Below, one piece after another: positions 62,733-64,000 of a stretch of 64,000 nt of DNA. The first letter of the stretch is position 1; the number at the start of each line of letters is the position of its first letter. This DNA comes from Acidobacteriota bacterium (GTDB lineage: Bacteria > Acidobacteriota > Thermoanaerobaculia > Multivoradales > Multivoraceae), in assembly GCA_029263415.1 (NCBI GenBank), contig JAJCXN010000051.1:310001-374000 (forward strand), read 5' to 3'. Position numbers and translations under genes: made by a program. The notes under the pieces were generated by a model that saw only the letters and a list, made by a program, of their open reading frames with translations, was not told the origin of the DNA and did no database searches.

Positions 62733-63820
62733 TCTTCGCAGTGGTTGGAGCGACCCGGCCCCGCATGAGAAGCGTCAGTGACATATCTGCGCAGCGTCTG
62801 CATGGCCTCGCCATTGCGGATCGAGTCCAGTGATTCAGTGAGCAGGTTGCCGACCGCTTGCTCGCTCTTGTAGATCAAGCAGCATGGCAAGACGTCGCCG
62901 TTGGCGTTGACCACGACCGTGTCCCATAGCTGCCGACAGAACGTTGACATTACACCTTCGGAGCTCTCACCGAGCGCCATCATCGGCTCATGTTCAGGAC
63001 GATCCTCAACAGCCGTTGCGTTCCACTCTGCACGGTGCTCGTCAGGGCACCAAAACTTGTCGTCCAGCAAGAACTCAACCCCGCACTCTGCGGCGAGTCG
63101 GCGCGCATCGTCGACCTCGTGCTCGTTGTATCGATGGAGCAACATTTTGTACAAGATTTGAGGTTGATCGAGTCCCAATCGGGCTTTGGCATCGGCGAGC
63201 CCCGTCATGTTTTTCAGCACCCGTGCCAGATTGCCGCCAACACGATACTTCTCGTAGCTCGCTTGAGTAGCGCCGTCGATCGAGACGATGATGCGCCCGA
63301 TTCCGGACGCAACGATGCGCTCGTTGAACGCATCATCGTAGTCTTTGGTGGACAGGTTGACGCTGATCTCGGTGTGTACGTTGTGCTTGCTAAAGAACTC
63401 GATGTACTCCGGTAGATGTCGGTTCAAGAAGGGCTCGCCCCAGTTGTAGAGCAAGACCTCGTCTAGTAGTTCTACATCGAACCGGTCGGCGATGGTCTGG
63501 AAGTTCTCGGGGGTTAGCTGCTCCTTGGCTAAGCCGGAATACCCGCCGCCGGTGGGACAGAAGGGGCACTTGAGATTGCACGCCGTGGCTGGTTCCAAGA
63601 TCAGGGTAGTGGGCTGACTTCGGAGCGCAATCGACTCAAGCCGCACCTCCTCATCGAGCGTTCTTCGGTTCTCGAAACGCCGTCGATCGATTCTGCCTGG
63701 AGGCGTAGCAGGAGGCCCCTGCCGGCCGCGAATGGCCTTTGCCGAAAGCGTGCGCAGCCAAGACCACACCGAAGCCGGAGTACGTTGCTCTTCCTTCTGG
63801 AGGATTGGAAGCTCGGTCAT
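62696..63820 (-). CDS. Radical SAM protein with SPASM-type C-terminal cluster
   Basis: 374 aa. The [4Fe-4S] motif CX3CX2C is CNLKCPFC in LEPATACNLKCPFCPTGGG. LLYNWGEPFLNRHL (GGEP-like) and VSIDGATQASYEKYRVGGN follow. The C-terminus carries extra cysteines (MSTFCRQLWDTVVVNANGDV then LPCCLIYKSEQAVGNLL, and HCEECDARWC), as in SPASM/twitch proteins with auxiliary clusters. Such enzymes modify peptides, glycans or cofactors. The ATG overlaps the stop of the partial upstream frame by four bases, and the methyltransferase gene follows, so this is part of an operon. Substrate unknown. Confidence 0.92.
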   Translation of the reverse strand: MTELPILQKEEQRTPASVWSWLRTLSAKAIRGRQGPPATPPGRIDRRRFENRRTLDEEVRLESIALRSQPTTLILEPATACNLKCPFCPTGGGYSGLAKEQLTPENFQTIADRFDVELLDEVLLYNWGEPFLNRHLPEYIEFFSKHNVHTEISVNLSTKDYDDAFNERIVASGIGRIIVSIDGATQASYEKYRVGGNLARVLKNMTGLADAKARLGLDQPQILYKMLLHRYNEHEVDDARRLAAECGVEFLLDDKFWCPDEHRAEWNATAVEDRPEHEPMMALGESSEGVMSTFCRQLWDTVVVNANGDVLPCCLIYKSEQAVGNLLTESLDSIRNGEAMQTLRRYVTDASHAGPGRSNHCEECDARWCTVKAS

Positions 63821-64000
63821 TGAGGGATGCCGTTCATGAGGCGCAGTATGACGCCATCGGCGCGTCGGCGAAACTCCTCGTGCGTTCCCCGGCCGGGCCT
63901 GGTTGAAGTGTGCCTTGCCCCCAACCGGAATTCCTGAACGGCATGCCGAGGCGGGGGAGGAACTATTCGAGCGAGGGCCGCTTGGAAAGAACTGAGAAGC
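63817..64000 (-). CDS. C-terminal end of an unidentified gene (runs off the window)
   Basis: An open frame of 60 codons from the window edge to a TGA that overlaps the radical SAM start codon in an ATGA arrangement. It reads SSFQAALARIVPPPRHAVQE then FRLGARHTSTRPG and FRRRADGVILRLMNGIPQ. I recognise no family. The overlap and the absence of stops suggest a real upstream operon member, but a chance frame in GC-rich DNA is not excluded. Confidence 0.45.
   Translation of the reverse strand, partial: LLSSFQAALARIVPPPPRHAVQEFRLGARHTSTRPGRGTHEEFRRRADGVILRLMNGIPQ

Overview
The window is about 62% GC by eye and reads as a chromosomal segment of a Gram-negative bacterium centred on the replication origin. 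The canonical origin order mutY - oriC - dnaA - dnaN - recF - gyrB - gyrA runs from 7.1 to 19 kb, preceded by dnaX - ybaB - recR. An LpxL-type acyltransferase and a Pil-Chp-like chemosensory operon point to a Gram-negative, probably surface-associated or gliding organism. A Myxococcota or other former deltaproteobacterial lineage would fit the domain repertoire (PATAN, Roadblock-like, deoxynucleoside kinase, selenocysteine use), but that placement is inference and cannot be settled from the sequence alone.

Layout. 1-3.4 kb: end of dnaX, ybaB, recR and a class III aminotransferase. 3.4-6 kb: a DegT-type sugar aminotransferase and a glycosyltransferase, transcribed divergently. 6.1-8.3 kb: a double cyclic-nucleotide-binding protein and mutY, convergent. 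8.3-11.3 kb: a two-part origin flanking dnaA, with TGTGGA-core boxes on both sides and a DnaA-trio-like tract just before dnaN. 11.3-19 kb: dnaN, recF, gyrB, gyrA. 19.2-19.8 kb: a peroxiredoxin-like gene with an in-frame TGA exactly where the family has the first Cys of its CxxC, i.e. a probable selenoprotein. 19.9-31 kb: transaldolase, CPBP protease, a coupled M20 peptidase - CYTH - nucleotidyltransferase group, an LpxL homologue lacking its catalytic acid, an amidohydrolase, a decayed MBOAT gene and a secreted S9 peptidase. 31-35.3 kb: a leftward DoxX / GIY-YIG / methyltransferase / MFS group, divergent from GST and a second DoxX. 35.5-42 kb: tRNA-Leu, secG, tpiA, pgk, tsaD, an RGG-rich NYN-LOTUS protein. 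42-48 kb: deoxynucleoside kinase, thiG, carotenoid oxygenase, unknowns and a long methyltransferase.

The largest specialised system lies at 48.6-60.9 kb. A periplasmic-propeller GGDEF protein is divergent from a tightly overlapping nine-gene operon: CheY/PilH-like regulator, CheW, PilJ-like MCP, hybrid CheA, two further CheW-like proteins, pseudo-receiver-PATAN, receiver-Roadblock-like, and a stand-alone MHYT membrane protein. No CheR or CheB is present. The window ends with a leftward group: the tail of an unknown gene, a radical SAM/SPASM protein and a methyltransferase.

No rRNA, CRISPR array, insertion sequence or prophage was seen.
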